A stretch of 64,000 nucleotides of DNA from Pseudomonas mohnii (GCF_900105115.1 NZ_FNRV01000001.1:5130501-5194500); one strand, 5' to 3'; shown: positions 8,758-18,191, counted from the stretch's first letter. Translations and numbers: made by a program. The notes: generated by a model from the letters alone, not told the origin.

Positions 8758-10422
8758 TTACATGTTCGGGTAAGTCGGGCCGCCAGCGCCTTCCGGCGTC
8801 ACCCAGGTGATGTTCTGCGAAGGGTCCTTGATGTCGCAGGTCTTGCAGTGCACACAGTTCTGGGCGTTGATCTGGAAGCGCTTCTCGCCATCTTCCTTGG
8901 TAATCACTTCGTACACGCCGGCCGGGCAATAACGCTGGGCTGGCTCATCGTACAGCGGCAGGTTCTTGTTGATCGGGATGCTCGGATCGGTCAGCTTCAA
9001 GTGGCACGGCTGTTCTTCTTCATGGTTGGTACCGGAGATGAACACCGAGCTGAGTTTGTCGAAGCTGATCTTGCCGTCCGGTTTCGGGTAGTCGATCTTC
9101 TTGCAGTCGGCCGCAAGCTTGAGGCACGCGTAGTCCGGCTTGGTGTCGTGCAGGGTGAACGGCAGTTTGCCGCCGAAGATGTTCTGGTCGAGCCAGTTGA
9201 AACCGCCACCGACGATAGCGCCGAACTTGTGGATCGCCGGGCCGAAGTTGCGGCTGGCGAACAGTTCGTCGTAGAGCCAGCTCTTCTTGAACGCGTCGAC
9301 GTAACTGGTCAGTTCTGCAGTGCCGTCCAGATCAGCGAACAGCGCGTCGGCCACGGATTCGGCGGCCAGCATGCCGGACTTCATCGCGGTGTGGCTGCCT
9401 TTGATCTTGGCGAAGTTCAGGGTGCCGAGGTCGCAACCGATCAGCGCGCCGCCCTTGAAGACCATTTTCGGCAGCGAATTCAGGCCGCCCTTGCAGATGG
9501 CGCGAGCGCCGTAGCTGATGCGCTTGCCGCCTTCCAGGTACTGTTTGAGCACCGGGTGATGCTTGAGGCGCTGGAACTCGTCGAACGGCGACAGGTAGGT
9601 GTTGCTGTAGGACAGGTCGGCGATCAGGCCGACCACCACCTGGTTGTTTTCCAGGTGATAGAGGAACGAGCCACCGGTGTTCTCGGTGCCCATGATGTCC
9701 ATCGGCCAACCGGCGGTGTGGACCACCAGGCCTGGCTGATGCTTGGCCGGGTCGACTTCCCAGATTTCTTTCAGGCCGATGCCGTAGTGCTGGGCGTCTG
9801 CATCGCTGTCGAGGTTGAAACGCTTGATCAGCTGCTTGCCGATGTGGCCGCGGCAACCTTCGGCGAACAGCGTGTACTTGCCACGCAATTCCATGCCCGG
9901 GGTGTACAGGCCTTCCTTCGGGTGACCTTCGCGGTCAACGCCCAGGTCGCCGGTGATGATCCCGCGAACCACGCCGTTCTCGTCGAACAGGGCTTCCTGG
10001 GCGGCGAAGCCCGGGTAGATTTCCACGCCCAGGTTCTCGGCCTGCTGGGCCAGCCAGCGGCACAGGTTACCCAGGGAGATGATGTAGTTGCCTTCGTTGT
10101 GCATGGTCTTGGGCACAAAGAAGTCAGGGATTTTCTGCGCGCTTTCGGCGTTTTTCAGCACGAAGATGTCATCGCGGGTGACCGGCGTGTTCAGCGGCGC
10201 GCCGAGTGCTTTCCAGTCCGGGAACAATTCGTTCAGGGCCCGTGGTTCGAACACGGCACCAGACAAGATGTGAGCACCGACCTCGGAGCCTTTTTCGACC
10301 ACGCAGACGCTGATTTCCTTACCGGCTTCGGCGGCCTTCTGCTTCAATCGGCAGGCAGCGGAAAGACCAGCGGGGCCGGCACCGACGATGACGACGTCGA
10401 ATTCCATGTATTCGCGTTCCAC
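8758..10422 (-). CDS. electron transfer flavoprotein-ubiquinone oxidoreductase
   Basis: 554 residues, full length. It passes electrons from reduced ETF to ubiquinone at the inner membrane, linking acyl-CoA and amino-acid dehydrogenases to respiration. The FAD Rossmann motif VVIVGAGPAGLSAACRL is at the N terminus. The C-terminal 4Fe-4S ligands are in NCVHCKTCDIKDP. The start is GTG at 10422 (MEREYMEFD), preceded by GGAGA. It is divergent from etfB-etfA, its electron donor, across a 548-bp shared control region. Confidence 0.95.
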   Translation of the reverse strand: MEREYMEFDVVIVGAGPAGLSAACRLKQKAAEAGKEISVCVVEKGSEVGAHILSGAVFEPRALNELFPDWKALGAPLNTPVTRDDIFVLKNAESAQKIPDFFVPKTMHNEGNYIISLGNLCRWLAQQAENLGVEIYPGFAAQEALFDENGVVRGIITGDLGVDREGHPKEGLYTPGMELRGKYTLFAEGCRGHIGKQLIKRFNLDSDADAQHYGIGLKEIWEVDPAKHQPGLVVHTAGWPMDIMGTENTGGSFLYHLENNQVVVGLIADLSYSNTYLSPFDEFQRLKHHPVLKQYLEGGKRISYGARAICKGGLNSLPKMVFKGGALIGCDLGTLNFAKIKGSHTAMKSGMLAAESVADALFADLDGTAELTSYVDAFKKSWLYDELFASRNFGPAIHKFGAIVGGGFNWLDQNIFGGKLPFTLHDTKPDYACLKLAADCKKIDYPKPDGKISFDKLSSVFISGTNHEEEQPCHLKLTDPSIPINKNLPLYDEPAQRYCPAGVYEVITKEDGEKRFQINAQNCVHCKTCDIKDPSQNITWVTPEGAGGPTYPNM

Positions 10423-10548
10423 AGGTTATCTCCTACTCAAGGCTCAACAGTTTTTTTTCTAATTGGGAGGTTGGGTGTCGCATCCCTGAATCCCTGCGCA
10501 ACGCCGGGAGAGGACAATCGAGTAACCACCTTTCTCTTTGGGTGGCGC

Positions 10549-10591
10549 ATTATATCTACACCACTCTCAGCGTCCAATACAAACGTTTGTT
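10549..10591 (-). promoter_or_regulatory. ETF-QO promoter with PsrA-like palindrome
   Basis: Read on the minus strand: TTGGAC (10577-10572), 17-bp spacer, TATAAT (10554-10549), a near-consensus sigma70 promoter. Directly upstream of the -35 box lies the perfect palindrome ACAAACGTTTGT (10580-10591). PsrA, the fatty-acid-sensing repressor of pseudomonads, recognises CAAAC/GTTTG half-sites and is reported to affect etf genes. Assignment to PsrA is inference from the motif. Confidence 0.6.
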
Positions 10592-10970
10592 TGAATTGGC
10601 TCAAAGCCAGAGAAATCAAAGTCACGCGGCTTATGAACGGCTATTTTGCCGTATTGACCGGAATAGGTGTTCCGGTCAAGATACGGGCGGTTTTGCGCTC
10701 GCCGTAGGCTGACTGTTGGTTTCAAGAGCACCTCTAAAGACAGGGCGATGGCACTGGAAAGTGATGAGCCGCGCAGGTTTGGCGCGCAGTTTACACGCCG
10801 CGATAATGAATGACTCGTGAGTCACGACTGACGAACGGTCATCAACATTATGAGCGATGGTCACTTGACACGTTTGCCGGCGTTTTTAGAGGTGCCCTTG
10901 CGCCCGATGAGCATCAACCGCCAGGTTCGCCTAGGCGACTTCCTTTTCACCGGAGAGTAACGAGGAATCC
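10592..10970 (+). promoter_or_regulatory. intergenic region upstream of etfB
   Basis: About 380 bp without a convincing gene. It contains the inverted repeat TGACTCGTGAGTCA (10811-10824) and a TTGACA box (10865-10870) without a good -10 at the right distance. The etfB ribosome site GGAGAGTAACGAGG lies just before 10971. The etfB promoter could not be fixed by eye. Confidence 0.35.
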
Positions 10971-11720
10971 ATGAAGGTTCTTGTAGCTGTCAAACGCGTT
11001 GTGGATTACAACGTCAAGGTCCGCGTCAAGGCGGACAATTCCGGCGTCGATCTTGCCAACGTCAAGATGTCGATGAACCCGTTCTGCGAAATCGCAGTGG
11101 AAGAAGCGGTACGCCTGAAAGAGAAAGGCGTCGCGACTGAAATCGTCGTCGTCTCCGTCGGCCCGTCCACCGCTCAAGAGCAACTGCGCACTGCGCTGGC
11201 TCTGGGTGCTGACCGCGCCATCCTCGTCGAATCCGCCGAAGATCTGACTTCCCTGGCCGTTGCCAAACTGCTGAAGGCTGTTGTCGACAAGGAACAGCCT
11301 CAGCTGGTGATCCTTGGCAAACAAGCCATCGACAGCGACAACAACCAGACTGGCCAGATGCTTGCCGCATTGAGCGGTTACGGTCAGGGCACGTTCGCTT
11401 CGAAAGTCGAAATCAGCGGCGACAGCGTCGCCGTGACCCGCGAAATCGATGGCGGCGCGCAGACCGTTTCCCTGAAACTGCCGGCCATCGTCACCACCGA
11501 CCTGCGTTTGAACGAGCCGCGCTACGCGTCCCTGCCAAACATCATGAAAGCCAAGAAGAAGCCTCTCGAAGTGCTGACTCCGGACGCTTTGGGCGTTTCC
11601 ACCGCCTCCACCAACAAGACCGTGAAAGTCGAAGCGCCTGCTGCACGCAGCGCGGGTATCAAGGTCAAGTCGGTGGCTGAACTGGTCGAGAAACTGAAAA
11701 ACGAAGCGAAGGTAATCTAA
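10971..11720 (+). CDS. etfB: electron transfer flavoprotein beta subunit
   Basis: 249 residues, the standard length of EtfB. It starts with [20 protein letters not shown] and contains the conserved [11 protein letters not shown] helix and the beta-subunit signature [20 protein letters not shown] near residues 180-200. It binds AMP and forms a soluble heterodimer with EtfA that takes electrons from acyl-CoA dehydrogenases. Its stop codon is directly followed by the etfA ATG, indicating coupled translation. Confidence 0.96.
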   Translation: MKVLVAVKRVVDYNVKVRVKADNSGVDLANVKMSMNPFCEIAVEEAVRLKEKGVATEIVVVSVGPSTAQEQLRTALALGADRAILVESAEDLTSLAVAKLLKAVVDKEQPQLVILGKQAIDSDNNQTGQMLAALSGYGQGTFASKVEISGDSVAVTREIDGGAQTVSLKLPAIVTTDLRLNEPRYASLPNIMKAKKKPLEVLTPDALGVSTASTNKTVKVEAPAARSAGIKVKSVAELVEKLKNEAKVI

Positions 11721-12650
11721 ATGACTATCTTGGTTATTGCTGAACACGACAACAAAGTGCTGGCCCCGGCCACGCTGAACACCGTGGCTGCCGCTGCCAA
11801 AATCGGCGGCGACATCCACGTGCTGGTTGCAGGCCAGGGCGCTGGCGCCGTGGCTGAAGCCGCTGCGAAAGTCGCTGGCGTGGCTAAAGTGCTGGTGGCC
11901 GACAACGCTGCCTACGCTCACCAGCTGCCGGAAAACGTTGCGCCTCTGGTTGCCGAGCTGGGCAAGGGCTACAGCCACATCCTGGCTGCCGCCACTTCCA
12001 ACGGCAAAAACATCCTGCCGCGCGTCGCCGCTGCGCTGGACGTTGACCAGATCTCCGAGATCATCTCGGTCGAAAGCGCTGACACCTTCAAGCGTCCGAT
12101 CTATGCCGGTAACGCCATCGCTACCGTTCAGTCGAACGCGTCAGTGAAGGTGATCACCGTGCGTGCCACCGGTTTCGACCCGGTTGCCGCTGAAGGTGGT
12201 TCGGCTGCTGTAGAAGCCGTTGCCGCTGCCCACAACGCTGGCATCTCCAGCTTCGTCGGCGAAGAACTGGCCAAGTCCGATCGTCCGGAACTGACCGCTG
12301 CCAAGATCGTCGTTTCCGGCGGCCGCGGCATGCAGAACGGTGACAACTTCAAACACTTGTACGCCCTGGCCGACAAGCTGGGCGCTGCCGTCGGTGCTTC
12401 CCGCGCCGCGGTCGACGCAGGTTTCGTACCCAACGACATGCAGGTCGGTCAGACCGGCAAGATCGTTGCTCCACAGCTGTACATTGCCGTCGGTATCTCC
12501 GGCGCGATCCAGCACCTGGCCGGCATGAAAGACTCCAAAGTGATCGTTGCGATCAACAAGGACGAAGAAGCGCCGATCTTCCAGGTGGCCGATTACGGCC
12601 TGGTGGCGGACTTGTTCGAAGCCATCCCTGAGCTGGAGAAGCTGGTCTAA
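11721..12650 (+). CDS. etfA: electron transfer flavoprotein alpha subunit
   Basis: 309 residues. The C-terminal FAD-binding domain is seen in [20 protein letters not shown] and in the stretch [19 protein letters not shown], which holds the flavin-contacting residues of all EtfA proteins. It pairs with EtfB encoded immediately upstream (0-bp gap) and reduces the ETF-QO encoded divergently. A strong terminator follows 22 bp after the stop. Confidence 0.97.
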   Translation: MTILVIAEHDNKVLAPATLNTVAAAAKIGGDIHVLVAGQGAGAVAEAAAKVAGVAKVLVADNAAYAHQLPENVAPLVAELGKGYSHILAAATSNGKNILPRVAAALDVDQISEIISVESADTFKRPIYAGNAIATVQSNASVKVITVRATGFDPVAAEGGSAAVEAVAAAHNAGISSFVGEELAKSDRPELTAAKIVVSGGRGMQNGDNFKHLYALADKLGAAVGASRAAVDAGFVPNDMQVGQTGKIVAPQLYIAVGISGAIQHLAGMKDSKVIVAINKDEEAPIFQVADYGLVADLFEAIPELEKLV

Positions 12651-12672
12651 TCCGGCTGCTTCACTTATAAAG

Positions 12673-12701
12673 AGCCCGGCCTTCTGGTCGGGCTTTTTTT
12701 T
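12673..12701 (+). terminator. intrinsic terminator of etfBA
   Basis: AGCCCGgcCTTCTGgtCGGGCT stem-loop followed by a run of eight T, 23 bp after the etfA stop. Confidence 0.9.
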
Positions 12702-12712
12702 GCCTTTTTTTC

Positions 12713-12826
12713 TGTAGGAGCGAGCCGGCTCCGGGCGGCGTTCCGACGATGGACGTCAACGATGACGCGGGGAACCTGAATTAGCACGGTGCCCTTGAAA
12801 CCATCGCGAGCTGGCTCGCTCCTACA
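12713..12826. repeat. REP pair
   Basis: TGTAGGAGCGAGCCGGCTCC at the left and the inverted CATCGCGAGCTGGCTCGCTCCTACA at the right, separated by about 65 bp. It lies between the etfA terminator and the next gene. Confidence 0.85.
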
Positions 12827-12860
12827 AGAACATAAACGGTCTCAACGGGAGTGTTTCGCC

Positions 12861-13697
12861 ATGGATTTGAGCCGCCTATGTGGCTGGTCATTGCTTCTTG
12901 GGTTGACGCTATTTCCAGCGCTGTCCACTGCAGCCGGCAAGTGCGATCGCCTGGTGGTGACCGGCAGTCCGGATGCGCCACCTTTCCTGTGGCAAGACCC
13001 GCAGGATCCCAGGCATCTGATCGGCGCCAGTGCCGATTTGTTGCAGCTAGTGGCGGGGCAGTTAGGGATCAAGGTTGAACTGTTGTACGCCGGAAAACGC
13101 TCCCAGGCCCTGGACGAAGTGCGCAGTGGACGCATGGACATGCTGGCTGACGCCTCGTTGACGGTCAGCGAACTGGAAACCCTGGATTACATTCACCCGC
13201 CGTTGCTGGAAAACGATTATCTGGTCTGGACCCGCAAGGATTCGTCACTGGTCTATAGCAAGGTGCAGGACCTGCCGGGGCATACTGGCGCCTTGTCGGA
13301 AAAGTCCCGACTGACCCCGGCATTCGCCACTTTCGCCGAGCAGCAATTGTCCCTGACGCGTACGTCCAACCTGACCCAGGCCTTCCAGAAACTGCTGTTG
13401 GGCGAGGTGGAATATGTCCTGGCCGGACGCTACTCGGGCGTGGCGATGGCGCAGACATTGGGCATGTCCAATGACCTGGTGGCTCGCGTGCAACCGGTAG
13501 ACAAGCCGGGGCTGTTTCTGGCCATTTCCCATGACTCCGCCTGCAACGATCCGTGGTTGCGCGGACAGTTGGCCAAAAAGATGACAGAATTGCCCGCGTC
13601 CGGACTGACGGAGGCCGTGCTGTTGCGCAATATCGAGCGTTGGAATGCTCAACTTTCTCAACGGCAGACGCCACCTGTCAGTAGCCCAAAACAGTAG
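12861..13697 (+). CDS. periplasmic solute-binding-like protein (SBP family 3)
   Basis: 278 residues. A signal peptide (MDLSRLCGWSLLLGLTLFPA, cleavage near STAAG) precedes a family-3 periplasmic binding domain with typical phrases such as GSPDAPPFLW, GASADLLQLVAGQLGIKVELL and GRMDMLADASLT. The start at 12861 restores the signal peptide; the in-frame start 72 bp upstream lies in the REP pair. No ABC permease genes are nearby, so it may be a stand-alone sensor or scavenging protein. Ligand unknown. Confidence 0.75.
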   Translation: MDLSRLCGWSLLLGLTLFPALSTAAGKCDRLVVTGSPDAPPFLWQDPQDPRHLIGASADLLQLVAGQLGIKVELLYAGKRSQALDEVRSGRMDMLADASLTVSELETLDYIHPPLLENDYLVWTRKDSSLVYSKVQDLPGHTGALSEKSRLTPAFATFAEQQLSLTRTSNLTQAFQKLLLGEVEYVLAGRYSGVAMAQTLGMSNDLVARVQPVDKPGLFLAISHDSACNDPWLRGQLAKKMTELPASGLTEAVLLRNIERWNAQLSQRQTPPVSSPKQ

Positions 13698-13706
13698 GGA
13701 TTTTTA

Positions 13707-14063
13707 GTGAGTATTCGACCTCTTTTCGCTGCCCTGGCCGTTCTGGCTCTGGCGGGTTGTGCAGCCGATCCTGCGCCGAATGAACAAATGCGCCTGACTG
13801 CACAGGCACTCGAACAAGCCAAGGCTGTTGGCGCCACTGCCGACGAAGTGCCTGAAATGAAACTGGCCGAAGACAAGTTCAACCGGGCCAAGGGCAACAT
13901 GGCCGACCAATCCTTCAGAAACGCACGCATGCGGGCCGAACAGGCCGAGCTGGACGCGCGTCTGGCTGAGGCCCGGGTCCTGACCCTCAAGAGCGAGGAG
14001 CAGTTGAGCGTGCTCAATACCCGCATCGCCCGTCTGCGCAAGCAAGTGGGGGACTCCCAATGA
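13707..14063 (+). CDS. DUF4398-type lipoprotein
   Basis: 118 residues, GTG start with AGGGA 7 bp upstream. Lipobox LALAGC at residues 13-18 makes it a lipoprotein. The mature part is helical and rich in Ala, Glu and Arg (QALEQAKAVGA, AEDKFNRAKG, ARMRAEQAELDARLAEARV), as in DUF4398 proteins. It overlaps the OmpA-family gene by the tetranucleotide ATGA; the same pair occurs widely in pseudomonads and probably works together at the outer membrane. Exact role unknown. Confidence 0.8.
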   Translation: MSIRPLFAALAVLALAGCAADPAPNEQMRLTAQALEQAKAVGATADEVPEMKLAEDKFNRAKGNMADQSFRNARMRAEQAELDARLAEARVLTLKSEEQLSVLNTRIARLRKQVGDSQ

Positions 14064-14872
14064 GCCTCAAGACCAAGGCCCTCGGTGGTCTGATCCTGGC
14101 GGGTTGCGCGAGCCTTTATGGCTGCGCCGGCCAGCACAGCGAAGCGGCATTGCAGGAGGCGGGCGCCAACTTCCAGAAGGTCAAGGAAGATTCCAACGTG
14201 CTGCGTATCGCCCCCAAGGACGTGATCCGCGCCGGTGAGTCCCTGGCGCGCGCTGATCGTTTGTCCAGCTACTGGGGCAGCGGGTCGGACGTGGTGCATT
14301 ACGCTTATCTGAGCCAGCGTTACAGCGAGATCGCTCGGGAACACACCGATCAGGTGCTTAACGAAGAGCGCGCGGCAAAACTCGAACTGGAGCGGCAGCG
14401 CCTGCAACTGGCCTTGCGTGAATCCAAACTGCTCAGCGTGCAGCAGCAGGGCAAATGGATCGAAGAGCAAATCGTTGCGACGGCCACCACCCAGACCGAC
14501 CGTGGTTTGGTCATGACCCTGGGCGACGTGCTGTTCGACACCGGCGAAGCAGAATTGAAAAACTCGGCGAACCGCGTCGTGCTGAAAGTCGTCCAGTTCC
14601 TGCAGCTCAACCCCAAGCGTGTGGTGCGGATCGAAGGCTACACCGACAGCACCGGCGGCAAACAGGAAAACCTCAAGCTGTCCCGCGACCGTGCGCAATC
14701 GGTGGCGGACGTTTTGACGGATCTTGGGATCGACGACAAACGTATTCAGGTTGAAGGCTACGGTGATGAATACCCTGTGGACGTTAACGCTTCCGAGCGG
14801 GGTCGTGCCCAGAACCGTCGGGTGGAAATTGTGTTCTCCGATGAAAAAGGCCAGATGGGCGCCGCCCGCTAA
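14060..14872 (+). CDS. OmpA-family peptidoglycan-associated lipoprotein
   Basis: 270 residues. The N terminus is a lipoprotein signal with Cys at about residue 16 (LILAGC) and a second Cys at 22. A helical region (about 30-135) with DUF4398-like character follows. The C-terminal OmpA domain (about 150-265) has FDTGEAELKNSANRVV and the meso-DAP-binding signature RIEGYTDSTGGKQENLKLS. It should anchor the outer membrane to peptidoglycan. It is translationally coupled to the upstream lipoprotein gene. Confidence 0.88.
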   Translation: MSLKTKALGGLILAGCASLYGCAGQHSEAALQEAGANFQKVKEDSNVLRIAPKDVIRAGESLARADRLSSYWGSGSDVVHYAYLSQRYSEIAREHTDQVLNEERAAKLELERQRLQLALRESKLLSVQQQGKWIEEQIVATATTQTDRGLVMTLGDVLFDTGEAELKNSANRVVLKVVQFLQLNPKRVVRIEGYTDSTGGKQENLKLSRDRAQSVADVLTDLGIDDKRIQVEGYGDEYPVDVNASERGRAQNRRVEIVFSDEKGQMGAAR

Positions 14873-14887
14873 GGGTTGCGTCACTGG

Positions 14888-14922
14888 AAACCCGGCCTGC
14901 CAGTCAGCGCCGGGTTTTTTTT
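14888..14922 (+). terminator. intrinsic terminator after the OmpA gene
   Basis: AACCCGGC (14889-14896) pairs with GCCGGGTT (14909-14916) and is followed by a T-run, 16 bp after the stop codon. Confidence 0.9.
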
Positions 14923-14944
14923 CGCCTGCCAAATAGTGCTCAGA

Positions 14945-14979
14945 ACAGTACAGTTCTTGCTGACACTGCACTGTACTGT
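14945..14979 (+). promoter_or_regulatory. inverted repeat upstream of the MocR-type regulator
   Basis: ACAGTACAGT (14945-14954) and ACTGTACTGT (14970-14979) are perfect 10-bp inverted arms 15 bp apart, 94 bp before the regulator start. Further ACTGT-type half-sites follow (CAACTGTCC, AAACTGTTCC). This looks like an autoregulatory MocR operator; the binding protein is inferred from proximity. Confidence 0.5.
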
Positions 14980-15072
14980 CGACTATTGTGGCAACTGTCC
15001 CCGTACACTTCTAAACTGTTCCGGTATTGTTTCACACAAGAATAAAATGCCCGTGAAATCGAGTGCTGCGTC

Positions 15073-16512
15073 ATGACCAATCTCCTGCTCTACCAACGTA
15101 TTGCTCAGCAACTGGCCGAAGATATCCGTCGAGGTGTCTATCAACCCGGCGAGCGTGTGCCTTCGGTGCGCAAGATGAGCTCGCAGCTCAATGTCAGCCA
15201 TGCGACAGTGCTGCAGGCCTATGCCAACCTCGAGGATCAGGGGCTGATCCGTGCCCGGCCGCAATCGGGCTACTACGTGCACCAGACCCCGGCCCTGACC
15301 GCACCGACACCGGATATCGCCAGGGTTGAGCGTCCTGGGCTGGTCACTCGCAGCAGCATCATCCAACAGGTGCTGGTCGAATCCCGCCGCGAAGGCGTCT
15401 TTCCGTTGGGCGCCGCAGTACCGAGCGTCGATTATTTGCCGGTGCGGGCACTGCATCAGCAACTGGCCAAAGTCACCCGTTTTCACAGTCCGCGTGCGTT
15501 CAGCTATATGTTCAGCCCGGGTTTTGAACCGTTGCGCCGGCAAGTGGCGATTCGCATGCGTGATGCAGGCGTGGTGGTCGATCCGTCGGAAGTGGTGATC
15601 ACCCACGGCTGTGTCGATGCCTTGCAAATGTCCCTGCGAGTGCTGACCCGACCGGGTGACCTGATCGCAGCCGAGTCGCCGACCTACTATGGTTTGCTGC
15701 AATTGGCTGATCTGCTGGGCCTCAAGGTCATCGAAATTCCCAGCGACCCATCCACCGGCATGAGCCTCGAAGCCTTGCAATTGGCGGCCAACCAGTGGTC
15801 GATCAAGGCCTTGGTGCTGACCACTCGTTTAAGCAACCCGCTGGGGGGCACCATGCCCGAGGAGCGGCAGAAACAACTGCTGCGCCTGGCATCTGACTTC
15901 GATATCCAGATTGTCGAGGACGATATTTACGGCGAGTTGATGTTCGAGCAGGGGCGCACCAAAGCGCTCAAGGCCTATGACCGCCTGGACCGGGTGATCT
16001 ATTGCTCGAGTTTCTCCAAGACCCTGTCGCCGGGTGTACGGATCGGCTGGATGATTGCCGGCAAGTACCAGCAGGAAATCCAGCGTTTGCAGACGTTCAG
16101 CACCCATTCCGCCTGCAGCGTCACGCAAATGGGTATTGCTGCCTACTTGGAAAACGGTGGATACGACCGTCATTTGCGTTACATCCGTCAGGAATACCGC
16201 AAGAACCTCAGCGCCTTCCAGCTGGCCGTGCAGCAGTATTTCCCCGAAGGCACCCAGATGACGCGGCCAACCGGCGGTTTCATTTTGTGGGTGAGCCTGC
16301 CGGGTCGGGTCAATACCCAGGAATTGCACGTGCGGGCGCTGCAGCAGGGCATCAGCATCGCGCCGGGGCTGATTTTCAGTAATACCGAGCAATTCAATCA
16401 TTGCATTCGCTTGAACTGCGGCATCCCGTGGAATCGTGAAGCCGAACGTGCCTTGATGACCCTTGGCATGCTCGCCACCCAGCTCTGCCAGGAAATGGCC
16501 GGTGGTCTGTGA
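15073..16512 (+). CDS. MocR-type regulator (GntR HTH fused to aminotransferase fold)
   Basis: 479 residues. An N-terminal GntR winged helix (about 1-75: DIRRGVYQPGERVPSVRKMS, NVSHATVLQAYANLEDQGLI) is fused to a fold-type I aminotransferase domain (about 110-470). The PLP-binding lysine is K316 in SSFSKTLSPGVRIGW, so cofactor binding is expected. MocR proteins are usually regulators of vitamin B6 or amino-acid genes rather than enzymes. The neighbours do not reveal a target other than the upstream palindrome. Confidence 0.88.
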   Translation: MTNLLLYQRIAQQLAEDIRRGVYQPGERVPSVRKMSSQLNVSHATVLQAYANLEDQGLIRARPQSGYYVHQTPALTAPTPDIARVERPGLVTRSSIIQQVLVESRREGVFPLGAAVPSVDYLPVRALHQQLAKVTRFHSPRAFSYMFSPGFEPLRRQVAIRMRDAGVVVDPSEVVITHGCVDALQMSLRVLTRPGDLIAAESPTYYGLLQLADLLGLKVIEIPSDPSTGMSLEALQLAANQWSIKALVLTTRLSNPLGGTMPEERQKQLLRLASDFDIQIVEDDIYGELMFEQGRTKALKAYDRLDRVIYCSSFSKTLSPGVRIGWMIAGKYQQEIQRLQTFSTHSACSVTQMGIAAYLENGGYDRHLRYIRQEYRKNLSAFQLAVQQYFPEGTQMTRPTGGFILWVSLPGRVNTQELHVRALQQGISIAPGLIFSNTEQFNHCIRLNCGIPWNREAERALMTLGMLATQLCQEMAGGL

Positions 16513-16611
16513 CGGAGGCGGGCAGGTAATGCCTGTCCGCGCTTGTCATGTTGATTGCAACAAGCGAGCATATGGCCCCTCTGTCGTTAGCGCAGTTGCG
16601 CCGTTGGGTCC

Positions 16612-17079
16612 ATGAAACCGATTTTTCCCGCCACCTGGCTGATGATTTGCCTGTTATTGAGCGCTCAGCCGCTCTCCGTGATGGCCGCTTCTGTTCAGGA
16701 AAAACCGGCAGCAAGCACTACCTCGAAAAAAACCGCTCCAGCCACCAAAGCCGCCCCGGTCAAAAAGAAAGCCGCGCCGGTCAAAAAGCGTCCTCCGATT
16801 GCGGCCAAGTCGAAACCGGCCAGCGAGGTGGCGAAAACCCCGCTGCCTTCAGTCGACCTGGATTTGAGTTTGCCCAAGGGCATGGTCGAGGAGCTGAAGC
16901 CGGTGGGCACCGTGCCATTACCGAGGCGAGATCCGGTACTGCCGCAAATGTTCGGTGACAAAAGCAGTCAGTTCCAGCTCAACGGAAGGTTGATCAGCAA
17001 CGAAATGCAATTGCAGCTGCGCAACGAAGAACGTCGTGAAGTCGAAGGCGCGGCGCTGGAATTCGAGTTCAAGCATTAA
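16612..17079 (+). CDS. exported Lys/Ala/Pro-rich protein of unknown function
   Basis: 155 residues. A signal peptide (MKPIFPATWLMICLLLSAQP, cleavage near VMAAS) precedes a basic low-complexity linker with repeated APVKKKAAPVKKR units, then a more ordered C-terminal part (about 95-155, FQLNGRLISNEMQLQLRNEE). Such a Lys/Ala tail may contact nucleic acid, LPS or peptidoglycan in the periplasm, which is speculation. It is monocistronic, 100 bp after the MocR gene. Confidence 0.7.
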   Translation: MKPIFPATWLMICLLLSAQPLSVMAASVQEKPAASTTSKKTAPATKAAPVKKKAAPVKKRPPIAAKSKPASEVAKTPLPSVDLDLSLPKGMVEELKPVGTVPLPRRDPVLPQMFGDKSSQFQLNGRLISNEMQLQLRNEERREVEGAALEFEFKH

Positions 17080-17244
17080 TTCTTCCCTGCTGATGACCCG
17101 CCAACCAGGCGTTTTGTCGGAGACTGCCCGGTCACGCCCGGTTGCAGGCAAAAACCCGTGGTTCGCCAATTTCAAACAACTGTTTTAGCGGTTACTCTGT
17201 GCCACGTCCTTTAACACATTGCCCGTCGCGAGGAGCTTGTCGTC

Positions 17245-17499
17245 ATGAAATGCCGTGAAGGCTGTGGCGCCTGTTGCATTGCCCCATCCATCAGCTCACC
17301 CATCCCCGGCATGCCCAACGGAAAAGCCGCGGGGGAACGATGCCTGCAATTGTCTGCCGAAAACCTGTGCACTATTTTCGGCCAGCCAGAGCGCCCGGCA
17401 GTCTGTTCGGCGTTCGAGGCTGACATCGAGGTGTGCGGCAATAGCCGTGAAGACGCGATCAGGCTGATCGGCTGGTGGGAGCAAATGACGGCTGCGTGA
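17245..17499 (+). CDS. YkgJ-family cysteine-cluster protein
   Basis: 84 residues. The N-terminal CREGCGACC cluster, with later cysteines in RCLQL, NLCTIF, AVCSAF and EVCGN, matches the YkgJ (CxxCxxxCC) family of small putative Zn/Fe-binding proteins. GAGGAG lies 13 bp before the ATG. Cytoplasmic; the biochemical role of the family is not established. Confidence 0.85.
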   Translation: MKCREGCGACCIAPSISSPIPGMPNGKAAGERCLQLSAENLCTIFGQPERPAVCSAFEADIEVCGNSREDAIRLIGWWEQMTAA

Positions 17500-17585
17500 T
17501 GTGTGGGCTCGCACCTCCGAAAAACCGGAAGGTGATCGGAGGTGCAAGCCCGACGAACTGAACTTCAACAATAAGGAATAAGACT

Positions 17586-18191
17586 ATGGGTTCGCTGCAT
17601 CGTATTGCTCTGCTGTGTGGTTTGACAGCTGTATTGGCCACCTCGGTCGCTCAGGCCGAAGACTGGAAAGTTGCCAAGAACGAAGACGGCATCAAGGTAT
17701 CCCTGAGTGAAGTGCCAGGTTCCGACTACAAGGCCTACCAGGGCGTCACCCTGATGAAGACCACCATGGCCAAACTGCGCGCACTACAGGATGACGTCCC
17801 CGGCGCCTGCGCCTGGATTCACGAATGCAAGACCCAGAAGTTGCTCAAGCAGGAAGGCAATCAGCTCTGGACCTACACCCAGTTCAATACGCCTTGGCCA
17901 GTCACCCCGCGTGATTCGGTGATGCACGTCACCATTATCGAAGGTGCCGATGGCAGCCTGACCCGCAAGCTCGAAGGTGTGCCGAAATACCTGCCTGAGG
18001 AAAAAGGTCTGGTCCGGGTGGCCAAGATCGATGGTTTCTGGAAGTTCGTTCCCAAGGGCGATCAGGTTGAAGTGACCTATCAGGTTCACACCGAGCCGGG
18101 CGGTAGTGTTCCGTCGATGGTGGCCAACAAGTTTGTGGTCGATGCGCCGTTCAATACCTTGAAAAACCTCAAAGCACGCGCCGAGAAGTAA
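17586..18191 (+). CDS. START-domain protein, exported
   Basis: 201 residues. A signal peptide (cleavage after VAQA, about residue 23) is followed by a START/Bet v1-like lipid-binding domain; phrases such as ACAWIHECKTQKLLKQ and TPRDSVMHVTI are characteristic of bacterial START proteins. It is probably a periplasmic lipid or hydrophobic-ligand binder. It precedes the LTA-synthase-like gene but is separated from it by a hairpin and about 290 bp. Confidence 0.8.
   Translation: MGSLHRIALLCGLTAVLATSVAQAEDWKVAKNEDGIKVSLSEVPGSDYKAYQGVTLMKTTMAKLRALQDDVPGACAWIHECKTQKLLKQEGNQLWTYTQFNTPWPVTPRDSVMHVTIIEGADGSLTRKLEGVPKYLPEEKGLVRVAKIDGFWKFVPKGDQVEVTYQVHTEPGGSVPSMVANKFVVDAPFNTLKNLKARAEK

Noticed and set aside
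8644..10707. 687-codon open frame on the plus strand opposite ETF-QO
   Set aside because: It is the antisense shadow of a highly conserved GC-rich gene, has no ribosome site and shows no protein family features.
13658..14971. 437-codon minus-strand frame opposite the lipoprotein/OmpA pair
   Set aside because: Antisense to two well-supported genes, with low-complexity translation.
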